A stretch of DNA of 64,000 bases from JALEFZ01 sp039817415 (GCA_039817415.1 JBCBVV010000029.1:1-64000), one strand, 5' to 3'. Positions 16,933 through 26,868 are shown, counted from the stretch's first letter. The notes: a model not told the origin generated them from the sequence alone. Translations and numbers: made by a program.

Positions 16933-17490
16933 TTACTTAGCCCCTGCCATTTCTCTGGCCATTTCAGCCAATTTTCTAACCGTTTTCCAGTTTCTGGTAG
17001 TAGCCATTACCTTGAGTTTTTTCTCAAAAAAGTTATTGCTGAACTTCGTATTTCCTCTTCCACCTGGAAGATAGAAGAATAACAGCTTTCCAACTGTAAA
17101 GAACTCATCCCCATTAGGTTGTGGATTGGCCAAAGCACCTAAGACTTCAGAAGGAGGTTCTTTATCCATGAAAGTTGTATAAAGGAATTTCAATTCCTCT
17201 TCTTTTTGTGGCCAATACGGGTTTCCCTTCAAGACATCCTCCCATTCCTCTAAGGACAGGGTAAGACAAGGAACATCATAGCCAAAATTCTCCTTGATGA
17301 CTTGGCTAACTTCTTCACTTATTTGAGATGCTTCGCCATCCTCCTTCTCCAGGATGATATTTCCAGATTGGATATAGGTCTTAAACTGTGTCCAGCCTAG
17401 TGTAGCGAGATGCTCTCTGAGCACAGCCATAGGAATTTTGTTTTTACCCGACACATTGATGCCTCTCAGAAGGGAAATGTAAATAGCCAT
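16933..17490 (-). CDS. DUF1697 domain protein
   Basis: 185 residues, the whole length being a DUF1697 domain (Pfam family of unknown biochemical role). Diagnostic sequence: ISLLRGINVSGKNKIPMAVL, TYIQSGNIIL near residue 50, and the C-terminal TTRNWKTVRKLAEMA. No signal peptide or membrane segment. It converges with kdsA. No function can be assigned beyond the family name. Confidence 0.9.
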   Translation of the reverse strand: MAIYISLLRGINVSGKNKIPMAVLREHLATLGWTQFKTYIQSGNIILEKEDGEASQISEEVSQVIKENFGYDVPCLTLSLEEWEDVLKGNPYWPQKEEELKFLYTTFMDKEPPSEVLGALANPQPNGDEFFTVGKLLFFYLPGGRGNTKFSNNFFEKKLKVMATTRNWKTVRKLAEMAREMAGAK

Positions 17491-17610
17491 AGGTGAAGAT
17501 GTAGCCTTGTTGTAACGCTTAATTAGCAGATTTATATAAATAACTGAATAATATTCCGAGTTAAAGATGCAAAGTCCTAAATTAGAGTAAAGCCTAAGTT
17601 GACTGTTACT

Positions 17611-19470
17611 ATGAACCGATTCTACTATTTCATACTCGCCATGATGCTGATGATCTGTTGTGGTAATCAGGGATTTGGCCAGATATGCAACGGAAATTTA
17701 GGAATAAATATCTTTGAAGAGGGCGACTTTGGTTCTGGTGCTTTCAACATTCTTCCACGAGATCCTGGAATTGCACCTGGGTACATGTACCAGACTTCTC
17801 CTCCTCCCAACGATGGCTTTTATACCATTTCCAACAACACTGGTCCTTGGGGAAGTTTTGCTCAGGCTAACTGGGCAAATGTTACAGACAATAGTTCAGA
17901 CCCACAGGGATATATGATGGTGGTGAATGCCAGCTACACGCCTGGTTTATTTTACGAACAGGAAGTGGATGAGCTATGTGGTGATACGGACTATGTATTT
18001 TCGGTAGATGTCTTCAACCTGATGCTTAGCGGAGGTATTCAACCTAATGTGACTTTTTTGTTAGATGGGGTGGAGGTATACTCAACGGGGGCCATCGGGA
18101 ATTCCAATCAGTGGAGAACATATGGTTTCTCCTTTACCACAGCACCCAATCAAACCAGCCTGACGCTTTCCTTGAGAAACAATGCTCCAGGCGGAATTGG
18201 AAATGATCTGGCCTTGGACAACATCTCGTTTCGTGCCTGTGGACCAGAAGCGTTAATTCTACCAGAAGAAGTCGCGAATATCTGCGAAGACGGTCAGCCT
18301 ATTACCCTAGAGGCGACCATTTTGGAGAATTTTTATGATACTACCTACATCCAATGGCAGCAAAGCTTCGATGGGGGACAAAATTGGGTATCGCTGGCCG
18401 GCTATACGGGTACTTCCATTCCGCATACCAATCTATCTGGAGGATTTTACTATTACCGTTATCTCCTCTCTAATGATCCTGTAAACCTACAAAACCCAAA
18501 ATGTAGGATTGTTTCCAATGTCAAGATCGTCCATGTGGTCCCTAAGTTCTACACGATTAACGACACACTTTGTGATGGACTTTCCTTCTCTTTGGGGAAT
18601 AATTTTTATGCCCAAAGTGGGACTTACATAGACAGTTTGAAGACTTCTTTGGGGTGTGATAGCATCGTTACTTTGAATTTAACCATCGTTCCAGACGCCA
18701 ATGTTGAGGCAGATATTGTGGAAAATGATCCCTCTTGCCCTGGCTATACTGATGGTTCCATCTACATAGATGAAATTAGAAATGGCTACCTCCCTTATTC
18801 GATTCTGGCAAATGGAATGGAAAGTGAATTTGGGGCAATTGGAGGTTTGCCCGCAGGAGCCTATCCTTATTTGATTACAGATCGATATGGCTGCTTTTAC
18901 GAACAAGATGTAATGTTGGCTGATCCTGATTCCTTTGTCCTTGATTTGGGCATGGATCAGGAAATCGAACTTGGGGACTCTCTGATATTGGATATTTCTT
19001 CCACGCAGCCTATTCAAAATTACAGTTGGAGGTTGGAAGATTCCCTTCTCTGTGCCTTGGATTGTATTGATTGGGTATGGCTTCCGGCGCAGTCAGATTG
19101 GTTATATGCTTTGGCCACCTCTGATAAGGGCTGTAGTGCCTTTGATTCTGTTTTTGTAAGGGTAATTCCCAACCGTTTTGTCTTCTCTCCTACGGCTTTT
19201 ACGCCGAATGGGGATGGAATCAATGACCACTATAATCTTTTTGGTCCTGTTCCGAAAATCGCCAGCATTGAAAGATTGGCAATTTACAATCGTTGGGGGG
19301 GCAAGGTCTTCGATAAGGCCAATGTTATGCCTAATGTCCTAGAGGATGGTTGGGATGGTACACAAAATGGCCGCCCAGCCCAACAAGGAGTATATATGGC
19401 AGTGGCTAGCATACGCTATTTAGATGGAGTCTCCATCACCTCGACTTATTCCGTTACCCTAATCAGATAA
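17611..19470 (+). CDS. Secreted protein with gliding-motility-type C-terminal sorting domain
   Basis: 619 residues from ATG 17611; an upstream in-frame TTG at 17599 is less likely. The signal peptide covers about 1-23 (ending GFGQ). Residues about 25-210 form a carbohydrate-binding-like beta-sandwich (FEEGDFGSG...LALDNISFRACG). An Ig-like region with WQQSFDGGQNW follows, then one SprB-like repeat (GLPAGAYPYLITDRYGC), and a type B sorting domain: FSPTAFTPNGDGINDHY, IYNRWGGKVFD, DGWDGT and SVTLIR at the end. It should be displayed by the type IX system. Unlike the protein at 5463-7823 it has no PorP/SprF neighbour, and it converges with the MBOAT gene 6 bp away. Confidence 0.88.
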   Translation: MNRFYYFILAMMLMICCGNQGFGQICNGNLGINIFEEGDFGSGAFNILPRDPGIAPGYMYQTSPPPNDGFYTISNNTGPWGSFAQANWANVTDNSSDPQGYMMVVNASYTPGLFYEQEVDELCGDTDYVFSVDVFNLMLSGGIQPNVTFLLDGVEVYSTGAIGNSNQWRTYGFSFTTAPNQTSLTLSLRNNAPGGIGNDLALDNISFRACGPEALILPEEVANICEDGQPITLEATILENFYDTTYIQWQQSFDGGQNWVSLAGYTGTSIPHTNLSGGFYYYRYLLSNDPVNLQNPKCRIVSNVKIVHVVPKFYTINDTLCDGLSFSLGNNFYAQSGTYIDSLKTSLGCDSIVTLNLTIVPDANVEADIVENDPSCPGYTDGSIYIDEIRNGYLPYSILANGMESEFGAIGGLPAGAYPYLITDRYGCFYEQDVMLADPDSFVLDLGMDQEIELGDSLILDISSTQPIQNYSWRLEDSLLCALDCIDWVWLPAQSDWLYALATSDKGCSAFDSVFVRVIPNRFVFSPTAFTPNGDGINDHYNLFGPVPKIASIERLAIYNRWGGKVFDKANVMPNVLEDGWDGTQNGRPAQQGVYMAVASIRYLDGVSITSTYSVTLIR

Positions 19471-19476
19471 ATCTCC

Positions 19477-21267
19477 TTAAAACTGGTAATAGATAAAGGG
19501 TTGTTCGCCTCCGGTTTGGAACTGAACAATGATTACCACCCATATAATGGCCGCTAAAACAACTGACTTAAGTGGCCAAGGAGCCTTGATGAAGCCCTTT
19601 TCAAAGAAATTATCTAGGTTGTCAGGAACAAAGTGCAGGAAATATCCCAAGCACATCAACACCCAGGTCCAATGATAAGCAGGATTGGTCAATACCTGCC
19701 AACCCACTTCAAAATGGAAGTTGTTTAGGATTTGGTCTATAACAGAAAAGGCTTGATCCAGACTGGTTGACCTGAAGAATATCCAGCAGAAGCATACAAA
19801 ATGGAAGGTAAAGATTACCCCAAAAACATGGGACAATACACTCAGAAGAGTACTCCAGTTACTTTTTTCAAATCGATATGATCTACTTTCCCCTCTACTT
19901 GCTGCTCGCTCATCCAAGATATCTAGAAAGCGCCTTCGGAGATAGGTTCCTGTATCTTTGAGCATTCGATCCATAGCTAAGGCAAAACCATGAAGGGCTC
20001 CCCAAATGATAAATAGCCAACTCGACCCATGCCACAAGCCACCGAGTAACATGGTCATCAATAGGTTGAAATAGGTTCTAAGGCGATTTTTTCTGTTACC
20101 ACCTAAAGAAATATACAGGTAATCTCTTAGCCATGAGGAGAGAGATATATGCCACCTTCGCCAAAAGTCCTGAATCGAAGCGGATTGGTAAGGGGCGTTG
20201 AAGTTGAGAGGAAGTCGATACCCCAGCAACAGACCGATACCAATCGCCATATCCGAATAACCAGAAAAATCACAATAGATTTGGAGGGCATAGCCATAGA
20301 CGGCTAGAAGATTCTCGAAACCTGTATGTATAGTAGGAACTTCGAAAATCTGATCTACAAATGTGGTGCTGATATAATCAGAAATTACTGCCTTTTTGAA
20401 AAGCCCCACTGTGATCAACATGATCCCTTTCCCTATATCCTCTTTACTTACCTTGATATCAGCCCTAATTTGTGGGATAAATTCCGACGCGCGAACGATA
20501 GGGCCAGCCACCAATTGTGGAAAGAAGCTTACGTAAAAGGCGAAATCCAACGGATTGCTAACAGGCTGGAGCTTTCTTCTGTAGATGTCGATGGTGTAGC
20601 TCATCGTCTGAAAAGTGAAGAAAGAGATCCCTACAGGAAGGGCAATATTGGGTAAGTCTAAGGGATCGCTAAGCAGCAGATTGAGGTTTTCAATGAAGAA
20701 ATCCGTGTATTTGAATATGGCCAGCATTCCTAAGTTGCCCAAAAGACTGAGAAACAGGAAAAACTTTTGCTTGGCCTTTCTATCCGTATCTACATACAGG
20801 AAATCTACAATTTGAGCCATATAGCTCACTACTCCTTCAAAGAAGGAGATAAAGGTCTCCTTGTATTTGGGAATATTATTCAGCTCTCGATCTTCAGGAT
20901 CATACCCAAACCATACAGATAAGTCTACCCAATAGCGGGTTTTTCCTAAGAATTTTACTCTTCTAGTGAGGATTCCATCGTGTTGGAACATGTAAATCAT
21001 CAGCCCGAAGAGGTAATCTAGGGCCGTAGAAATAAGCAGCAATACAAAATGCCATCCACTCGATTTGTAGTAGAAGAAAAGAGAAAAAATGGTGACATAA
21101 ATAATCCTTCTGTCCTTGTTGTTGGCCAGGAGGATATATATTCCAAGGAAGATCAGAAAGGTGTACAAAAACCACTTGGAATTGAACATGACCGCTGTTT
21201 CAGGATCATGCACAAAGACTTTGCGAAAAAATTCCGGTAGGTTATTGACGATCTCTGTAAGACTCAT
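19477..21267 (-). CDS. MBOAT-family O-acyltransferase (AlgI/PatA-like)
   Basis: 596-residue polytopic inner-membrane protein that probably moves acyl groups across the membrane to a wall or exopolysaccharide acceptor. The MBOAT core shows LPVGISFFTFQTMSYTIDIY, FVSFFPQLVAGP-like strands and the catalytic-His motif GGLWHGSSWLFIIWGALHG. About ten membrane segments can be seen. It overlaps the SGNH hydrolase gene upstream by 26 bp, a PatA-PatB- or AlgI-AlgJ-like pairing. The acyl group is most likely acetyl. Confidence 0.92.
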   Translation of the reverse strand: MSLTEIVNNLPEFFRKVFVHDPETAVMFNSKWFLYTFLIFLGIYILLANNKDRRIIYVTIFSLFFYYKSSGWHFVLLLISTALDYLFGLMIYMFQHDGILTRRVKFLGKTRYWVDLSVWFGYDPEDRELNNIPKYKETFISFFEGVVSYMAQIVDFLYVDTDRKAKQKFFLFLSLLGNLGMLAIFKYTDFFIENLNLLLSDPLDLPNIALPVGISFFTFQTMSYTIDIYRRKLQPVSNPLDFAFYVSFFPQLVAGPIVRASEFIPQIRADIKVSKEDIGKGIMLITVGLFKKAVISDYISTTFVDQIFEVPTIHTGFENLLAVYGYALQIYCDFSGYSDMAIGIGLLLGYRLPLNFNAPYQSASIQDFWRRWHISLSSWLRDYLYISLGGNRKNRLRTYFNLLMTMLLGGLWHGSSWLFIIWGALHGFALAMDRMLKDTGTYLRRRFLDILDERAASRGESRSYRFEKSNWSTLLSVLSHVFGVIFTFHFVCFCWIFFRSTSLDQAFSVIDQILNNFHFEVGWQVLTNPAYHWTWVLMCLGYFLHFVPDNLDNFFEKGFIKAPWPLKSVVLAAIIWVVIIVQFQTGGEQPFIYYQF

Positions 21268-22720
21268 ATCCTTTGATTAAGGCTTCATACAGGAGCTGTC
21301 CCTGTAGCAGATAGCCACTTTTGGTCAAGTGCAGCTTGTCGTTTTGCGCAAGGTTGGATTTGTACCACGAGGAGATGCTGCCCTTTCCCCCCATGAGTTC
21401 ATAGAAATTCCAGCATGCCAGATCATTTCTGATCGCATAACGAGAAAGGACCCCAGATATTTTGCCTACAACTGGGTTGGGATAAGAACGGTTTTTATAA
21501 GAGTCTGGCGGGGTAGTCAGGATGATGTCTGCAAAGCGGTTGTATTTCTCCAATTCGTGGATGAGCTCATCAACTTGGGCCTCAAATTGACTTTCGTTGA
21601 AATATCCATTGACAGCTTCATTGGTGCCAAGGGATACAATGATCAAGTCGGGCCTGAGGGCCTGGATATGTTCATGAAGCTTGGGACTTCCATTGTAATG
21701 AGTAAACTTGGCTCCATTAACCCCAATCATGTGATAGAGGATGCCTGATTGATGATAGTTTTCAAGAACGACCCCGTACATTCTGGTCTTATTTCCTGTG
21801 CCATCACCTTTAAGGGATACCTGATGTACAGGGGAGGAAAGATAGAACTGTTGCATGAAATTTCTAGTAGAAGGGGATTCTTCTATTTCTCTCGACATGT
21901 CCATTTCATCCATGGGGGAGCGTTGTGTACCAAGCATGTTACTTTGCTTGATTTTGAGCATCTTTCCAGGATAAATGATGTCATTCTCTAGTTTATTGAG
22001 GCTCATCAATTCTTTGACTGACATGCCATATTGCTCACCAATCATGGTGAGATTCTCCCCTTTTTTGACCACATGTACCCTTGAGTTTTTGGTTTGTTCC
22101 ACAGTTACAATAGGTCGGTAGGAGGGAGCTTTTCTAAATTCATAATCGGGGATAGGGTTGGCGACTTTCCAACTAGAAAAGCTTGGACCACGTTCAGTAA
22201 ATACTGTGATCTTGTTAAATCGATAGTGCAGAAAATCAGGGCCTGGATTGATTCCGAGTTTGAGTTTGAATTCAGGTATCCCAGTTTCCAAGGTGATTCC
22301 GCTGATCCCAATGGGAAGGCTCCCCTTTCTCTCTATGTTTCTTCTTGCCTGCCAATAGACAGAGCTGGACGACTTAATATCTTCAGGGCTATTGGTTCGC
22401 GCTACGCTATATGGAAAAACAAGCCCTCTACCAGCTGAGCCAAACTTCGCCTGTAACAATGTTCTTACCTTGCCACTAAACCAATCGGCTTGGATATGAG
22501 AATCACCAATATGTACGATGTTAACCGTTCTGGTTTTTCCTGCTTCTAATTGAGCCAATCTCATATAGAATGACTGCAGGCCTCTCCTGTGATTGTTGAT
22601 CACATTTAGGTCCTCCCTCAAGAAGGAATAGGAGTGATGCGACTGAGAAACTACCTCATTTTTGGGGAAAATGAAGAGAAGCCCTGTTAGCAGGATAAAG
22701 ATGAGCGATTTTGACCCCAT
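21242..22720 (-). CDS. SGNH hydrolase/acetyltransferase with internal LysM domain
   Basis: 492 residues. Residues 1-25 form a signal peptide or anchor. The SGNH fold is split: block I is HIGDSHIQADW with the nucleophile Ser near residue 74, block III is SLGTNEAVNG at about 363-372, and DKLHLTKSGY near the C-terminus supplies Asp/His. Between blocks I and III, residues about 216-258 are a LysM domain (VKKGENLTMIGEQYGMSVKE), which binds N-acetylglucosamine in peptidoglycan or chitin. It is transcribed ahead of, and overlaps, the MBOAT gene; together they resemble peptidoglycan O-acetylation systems, with LysM placing the enzyme on the wall. Confidence 0.9.
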   Translation of the reverse strand: MGSKSLIFILLTGLLFIFPKNEVVSQSHHSYSFLREDLNVINNHRRGLQSFYMRLAQLEAGKTRTVNIVHIGDSHIQADWFSGKVRTLLQAKFGSAGRGLVFPYSVARTNSPEDIKSSSSVYWQARRNIERKGSLPIGISGITLETGIPEFKLKLGINPGPDFLHYRFNKITVFTERGPSFSSWKVANPIPDYEFRKAPSYRPIVTVEQTKNSRVHVVKKGENLTMIGEQYGMSVKELMSLNKLENDIIYPGKMLKIKQSNMLGTQRSPMDEMDMSREIEESPSTRNFMQQFYLSSPVHQVSLKGDGTGNKTRMYGVVLENYHQSGILYHMIGVNGAKFTHYNGSPKLHEHIQALRPDLIIVSLGTNEAVNGYFNESQFEAQVDELIHELEKYNRFADIILTTPPDSYKNRSYPNPVVGKISGVLSRYAIRNDLACWNFYELMGGKGSISSWYKSNLAQNDKLHLTKSGYLLQGQLLYEALIKGYESYRDRQ

Positions 22721-22857
22721 GGAAATATAATGATGGTACGATGAGCTGCCACAAGCCGTTAAACGTCAAATCCAATGCCAGACGCCCAAATTTTTCCAAC
22801 AATAATTCAAAAAAATCAACCTGATTCTTTTCGAAGGCTGAACATTTTGATCTCCAT

Positions 22858-22883
22858 AAAAAAAGGGAGGCTTAGCCTCCCTT
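22858..22883 (-). terminator. Terminator of the subtilase gene
   Basis: Stem AAGGGAGG (22863-22870) with CCTCCCTT (22876-22883) and loop CTTAG. Read leftward the stem runs into seven T, directly after the subtilase stop. Confidence 0.85.
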
Positions 22884-22906
22884 CCAAGTTTATTTTTAAG
22901 AAATTC

Positions 22907-24433
22907 TTAATTCTTTCTTATAGCTTCTTCAATGGCAGCTTTTGGCTGAATAACTTTCCCAACTTTATCGCTGTCATTAACCCATATTCCTGTTCCATTT
23001 AAAATAGAGTAGGCATCCTTGGCACTCAAGTCAGGATTATAGGCTCGCATCATTCCAACTAAGCCTGCGACAATGGGGGTGGCCATAGATGTCCCATTGT
23101 AAGCCAGGTAATTTCCTTTGTCAGAAGGGACCGAGGACATGATGTTAACTCCAGGGGCAGCGATAGGCTGCTTAAGGCGATTATTTGTGTTGGAGAAAAC
23201 GGCTTTATCCAAATTCTCATCTACTGCAGCCACGGTGATAACACCTGGGATGTTGGCTGGAGAATACCTTCTCGCATCATCATTGCTGTTACCAGCTGCC
23301 ACAACTACGATAGATCCAAGTTTCAAGGCATACTTGATGGCATCTACCTGAGCTTTTGGAGGTCCAAACAGAGAAGGACCACCTAGCGACATGGAAATTA
23401 CATCAGCTCCACTTTCAGCTGCATCGATAATGGCTTGGGCGACTCTTTGATCAGTTCCTCGACCGTAGTCATCTAGCGCAGGATAACCAGAAAGTGTGAT
23501 AAACTTACCTTCCCAATTGAGTGAGGCAACGCCTTTGCCATTGTTGGTGATAGCTCCTGCAAGGCCGGCACAATGTGTACCGTGGGAGTGAATATCATAA
23601 TCTCCATCTGTCCCGCTTTGCTCATAGGTAGCAGAAATATCTTCATGGTGTTCATCTACCCCAGTATCTACGATGGCAACCTTAGCCTTTTTCTTAGGAT
23701 TGGTTCGGTTGATTAGGTCATAGACAGCCTGATAATCCAGTTTTTGTGCATACCATTGTTGTTCAATCAATGGATCATTAGCAGAATAGTTTCCTCTCTG
23801 GATTCGGGTTTGAACCGGCTTTGGAAACTCGAATTGAATGTCATGGTTGATATCCAGCTGATCTACATTTTCCTTATCTAACCTTAGCTCATGGATGAGC
23901 AGGTCTTTGGAAAAAGTATCAACGAATACCAAGTAATATTGGGCAAGATCTTCGTTTTCTGATAGATCTACGTTTGGAAATGCTCTTTTATAAGTCGCCT
24001 CATGTTTGTAAAGGATATGGGCGATTTCCTCTATTCTATCATCTGGGCCAAGTTCTACTAGGAGAGATACTCTTGATGGATCTGCTTCTTGATTAGGCAT
24101 CATCCAACTTCCCAAAAACATCAGGCCATAAAGGGCTGTTCCGATAATGGTTGAAACGAGACCAGGGCCGTAAAACATCTTGTGTCTTTCCTGTTTTTGG
24201 TACAGGTAAATAGACGCTAGCATCATGCCTATTCCTACATCAACAAAAATGTGAGCCAGACGCTCACCCAAGGATGCTGTAGGGATGAAGAATTGGAAAG
24301 CTATCGCTCCCAATAGCAGAATAAAAGCTGGCAGGGGATTAAATCCAGTTGCCTTATTCTTTCTGGCTATTCCTCTTCCAAAAACAAGAAATGCTACAGT
24401 TGCCAGTCCTATCCCGGCGATATGATAAATCAT
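22907..24433 (-). CDS. Membrane-anchored S8 subtilisin-like protease
   Basis: 508 residues. Instead of a signal peptide, residues 1-112 contain four hydrophobic segments (about 2-20, 34-51, 61-78, 89-112). A propeptide-like region spans about 120-215, then comes the S8 peptidase domain. The full catalytic set is present: Asp256 (VDTGVD), His284 (HSHGTHCAG), oxyanion Asn382 (AAGNSN) and Ser449 (NGTSMATP). There is no C-terminal sorting domain, so it should stay tethered in the inner membrane, with the protease side probably periplasmic. It has its own terminator, and a second terminator separates it from the small upstream gene. Its substrate is unknown. Confidence 0.92.
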   Translation of the reverse strand: MIYHIAGIGLATVAFLVFGRGIARKNKATGFNPLPAFILLLGAIAFQFFIPTASLGERLAHIFVDVGIGMMLASIYLYQKQERHKMFYGPGLVSTIIGTALYGLMFLGSWMMPNQEADPSRVSLLVELGPDDRIEEIAHILYKHEATYKRAFPNVDLSENEDLAQYYLVFVDTFSKDLLIHELRLDKENVDQLDINHDIQFEFPKPVQTRIQRGNYSANDPLIEQQWYAQKLDYQAVYDLINRTNPKKKAKVAIVDTGVDEHHEDISATYEQSGTDGDYDIHSHGTHCAGLAGAITNNGKGVASLNWEGKFITLSGYPALDDYGRGTDQRVAQAIIDAAESGADVISMSLGGPSLFGPPKAQVDAIKYALKLGSIVVVAAGNSNDDARRYSPANIPGVITVAAVDENLDKAVFSNTNNRLKQPIAAPGVNIMSSVPSDKGNYLAYNGTSMATPIVAGLVGMMRAYNPDLSAKDAYSILNGTGIWVNDSDKVGKVIQPKAAIEEAIRKN

Positions 24434-24459
24434 ATTTGACTTCTTCTTAACTCCTCCTC

Positions 24460-24496
24460 AAAAAAACAACGGCAGAAACTTTGGTAAGTCTCTGCC
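24460..24496 (-). terminator. Terminator after the 71-residue gene
   Basis: GGCAGA (24471-24476) pairs with TCTGCC (24491-24496), with further pairing (ACTT/AAGT) inside. Read leftward it is followed by GTTGTTTTTTT. It separates the small gene from the subtilase gene. Confidence 0.75.
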
Positions 24497-24504
24497 ATAT
24501 GATT

Positions 24505-24720
24505 CTATAATTTAGCTATGGAGCGGATTTCTACGTCCTGGCCCCACATGAATATTCCAAAAGTAGCGACAGGTAGAACCGTTGCCTTTATTTTCAGGCC
24601 TTCCTCGCGTAGCTGCGCGGGAATTTCGCTAGTGGGCTGATACTTTTGACCGTTATCGGCCTCGATCCCCCAAAATCCTCCTGAAAGGTTGACGTATGTA
24701 ATTTTACCTGTAATGTTCAT
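24505..24720 (-). CDS. Small beta-barrel-like protein, unknown function
   Basis: 71 residues, without signal peptide or membrane segment. GKITYVNLSGGFWGIEADNG followed by KYQPTSEIP and a final VEIRSIAKL looks like a compact OB/SH3-like beta-barrel, a fold seen in small uncharacterised bacterial proteins. It has its own terminator and sits between the GH3 gene and the subtilase. No function is proposed. Confidence 0.7.
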   Translation of the reverse strand: MNITGKITYVNLSGGFWGIEADNGQKYQPTSEIPAQLREEGLKIKATVLPVATFGIFMWGQDVEIRSIAKL

Positions 24721-24861
24721 CTTCTTTAGTTACGATGACCAGATTCAGATGTTACGCAATGTTAAGATAATACAAACAAATGAATGTTTTGTACCGAACA
24801 ACTGATAATCCTACACCTATTTGCAATTAGCAATATGGACGGCTGAGAATCCTTCTATATT

Positions 24862-26868
24862 TTATTCAAGCACTTCCACATCTGCTTCCTCAAATTCTGC
24901 TTCTTCTCCTCCGAATCCCAGGCCATAGCCAAATGGGAATAATGGATTGTCAGAGTCATATGGTACATCCTCTAACTGTTTCTCCACAGCTTCCCACGTT
25001 CTAGGCAGTTCGAAGGGAAGGTTGCCAGAGGGGTTGAATTGTCCAAATAAGGCTTCCATCAGGATATCATGATCCAGCCCAAAATCCGCAAGCACTGCAG
25101 TAGATTCGTCAACCAATTCTGTCAAAACAGCTGGTCTTTCTAGTTCAAATGAAAAGACAACAGGCTTTCCTCCATAATGAGAGCGAATCTCAATTAATTC
25201 CTCCGAAGAGTAATACAGCCTGCCAGCATGGAATAGCGCCTCCAGAAAATCGCCATTCCTTGGTTCATAGGGACCTAATCGTCTGATGATGACCACATCC
25301 GCCTCTTCAGGATTGTCTACTAGCTTAGCATATTTTACCGCAATCTCCTTGTCAATTCCATCTATGTAGAGTTTTGTTTCCTTTTTGAGTGGAAGAAGGT
25401 TGTCCTCATTTTTCAGCATAATGACGGACTTACGCTGTGCTTCTTTCCCTTTTTTGACATGTAAAGGGGTCGCTACTTTGGCGTTGGCTATGTTGTCATC
25501 CACATAGGGATTGTCAAACAGCCCAAGCGTAAACTTATCCCTCATGATACGGCGTACGGATTCATCTAATCGTTCTTCTGTCAGTTCGCCTTCTTTGACT
25601 AACTCGACCAAAAGATCAGAGCAATATTCTCCTCCAAACATATCACAACCTGCATCCAGCACCTTTTTGAGGCGCTGTTTCTCGCTTAGGTTTTCCACTC
25701 CCCAGGACCTTCCTTCTCCCATCATGGAATTGGTGATGATATTCCAGTCTGTACATACTACCCCATCAAATCCATATTTGTCTCGAAGGAGTCCTTTGAT
25801 AATATCCTTGTTGAAGGCAAAGGCAACATCCTCACTGGTTTGCCCCATTGGAATGCCATAATAAGGCATAATGGCAGCGGAATGCGCCGGAAATACTCCT
25901 TTTTCAAAAGGAATTAGGTGATAATCAAAGTTTTTACCTGGATAAGCCTGTTCCTTCCCATAAGGAAAGTGTGGATCCTCCCCATCCTTCTGAGGACCTC
26001 CTCCAGAAAAATGCTTGGACATACAGGCAACTGACTGATGACTCAAACTGTCGCCTTGAAAGCCTTTGATATAAGCCTTACACATCTTGGCTGATAGTTC
26101 CGCATCCTCCCCGAATGTTCCATTGGCTCTTGCCCATCTTGGTTCGGTGGCAAGGTCGGCCATAGGATGTAGAGCCATTCTAATACCAGAGGCTTTATAT
26201 TCCTCTCTTGCAATTCTTCCAAATTCCTCAACCAAAGCTGTATCTCCTGTGGCAGCTAATCCCAGTGAGGTTGGCCAGTGCGAAAAGGAGGGAGTGAAAA
26301 AGTTAGCGCCATTGATGCTCCCCGCTCCATGGCGAGGATCTGAGGCAATCGTTACCGGTATGCCCAAACGAGTTCTTTCAGCCAGCTTTTGGATATTGTT
26401 GTTCCACTTTGCCATGACTTCAGGCTCATAGCCTTGCATGGTGTTGAGGTGGTTCATCTTTTTACTTGCCACCATCTCTACATTGGAGGGGAGCATGAGG
26501 GAAAGAAAGGTAAACATAAAAGGTTCCATCATGGTGGGCTTTTCGATCAACTCTCCTTTTCCAGACATCAAGGCCATGGTGATGAACATACTACCTGCTT
26601 TTTCCTCTAGGGTCATCTGACTTAACAGATCCTCAACCCTTTCATCTACGGATAAGGAAGTATTTTCATATGGATCAAGTTTTCCATTTTTGTTCAGGTC
26701 CCTAAACTTGATCCCTGACTCAGTTAGGTTGGGAGCCGTTTCTCCCAATAAAGCATAGTTGGCTTTACTAGAATTGCTCCAACTGATTTGGAAATAAATA
26801 AAGGCACCAATGGCGAGTAGTAGAATTCCAAGGATGAGGTATCCGAGAATTTTCAGCAGAGTCTTCAT
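24862..26868 (-). CDS. Glycoside hydrolase family 3 protein
   Basis: 668 residues with one N-terminal membrane segment (residues about 8-28), so it is periplasmic and membrane-tethered. The GH3 N-domain has TLEEKAGSMF, GIPVTIASDPRHGAG and SKHFSGGGPQKDGEDPHF; the nucleophile Asp is expected in FDGVVCTDWN. The C-domain includes AQRKSVIMLKNEDNLLPL and NPSGNLPFELPRTW, ending in an acidic tail (EEAEFEEADVEVLE). Beta-glucosidase or a related exo-activity is likely, but substrate choice within GH3 is broad. It stands alone, without a susCD pair. Confidence 0.9.
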   Translation of the reverse strand: MKTLLKILGYLILGILLLAIGAFIYFQISWSNSSKANYALLGETAPNLTESGIKFRDLNKNGKLDPYENTSLSVDERVEDLLSQMTLEEKAGSMFITMALMSGKGELIEKPTMMEPFMFTFLSLMLPSNVEMVASKKMNHLNTMQGYEPEVMAKWNNNIQKLAERTRLGIPVTIASDPRHGAGSINGANFFTPSFSHWPTSLGLAATGDTALVEEFGRIAREEYKASGIRMALHPMADLATEPRWARANGTFGEDAELSAKMCKAYIKGFQGDSLSHQSVACMSKHFSGGGPQKDGEDPHFPYGKEQAYPGKNFDYHLIPFEKGVFPAHSAAIMPYYGIPMGQTSEDVAFAFNKDIIKGLLRDKYGFDGVVCTDWNIITNSMMGEGRSWGVENLSEKQRLKKVLDAGCDMFGGEYCSDLLVELVKEGELTEERLDESVRRIMRDKFTLGLFDNPYVDDNIANAKVATPLHVKKGKEAQRKSVIMLKNEDNLLPLKKETKLYIDGIDKEIAVKYAKLVDNPEEADVVIIRRLGPYEPRNGDFLEALFHAGRLYYSSEELIEIRSHYGGKPVVFSFELERPAVLTELVDESTAVLADFGLDHDILMEALFGQFNPSGNLPFELPRTWEAVEKQLEDVPYDSDNPLFPFGYGLGFGGEEAEFEEADVEVLE

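Noticed and set aside
21329..21748. Open frame antisense to the SGNH hydrolase gene
   Set aside because: The opposite strand encodes a protein with complete SGNH and LysM motifs; this frame is a shadow.
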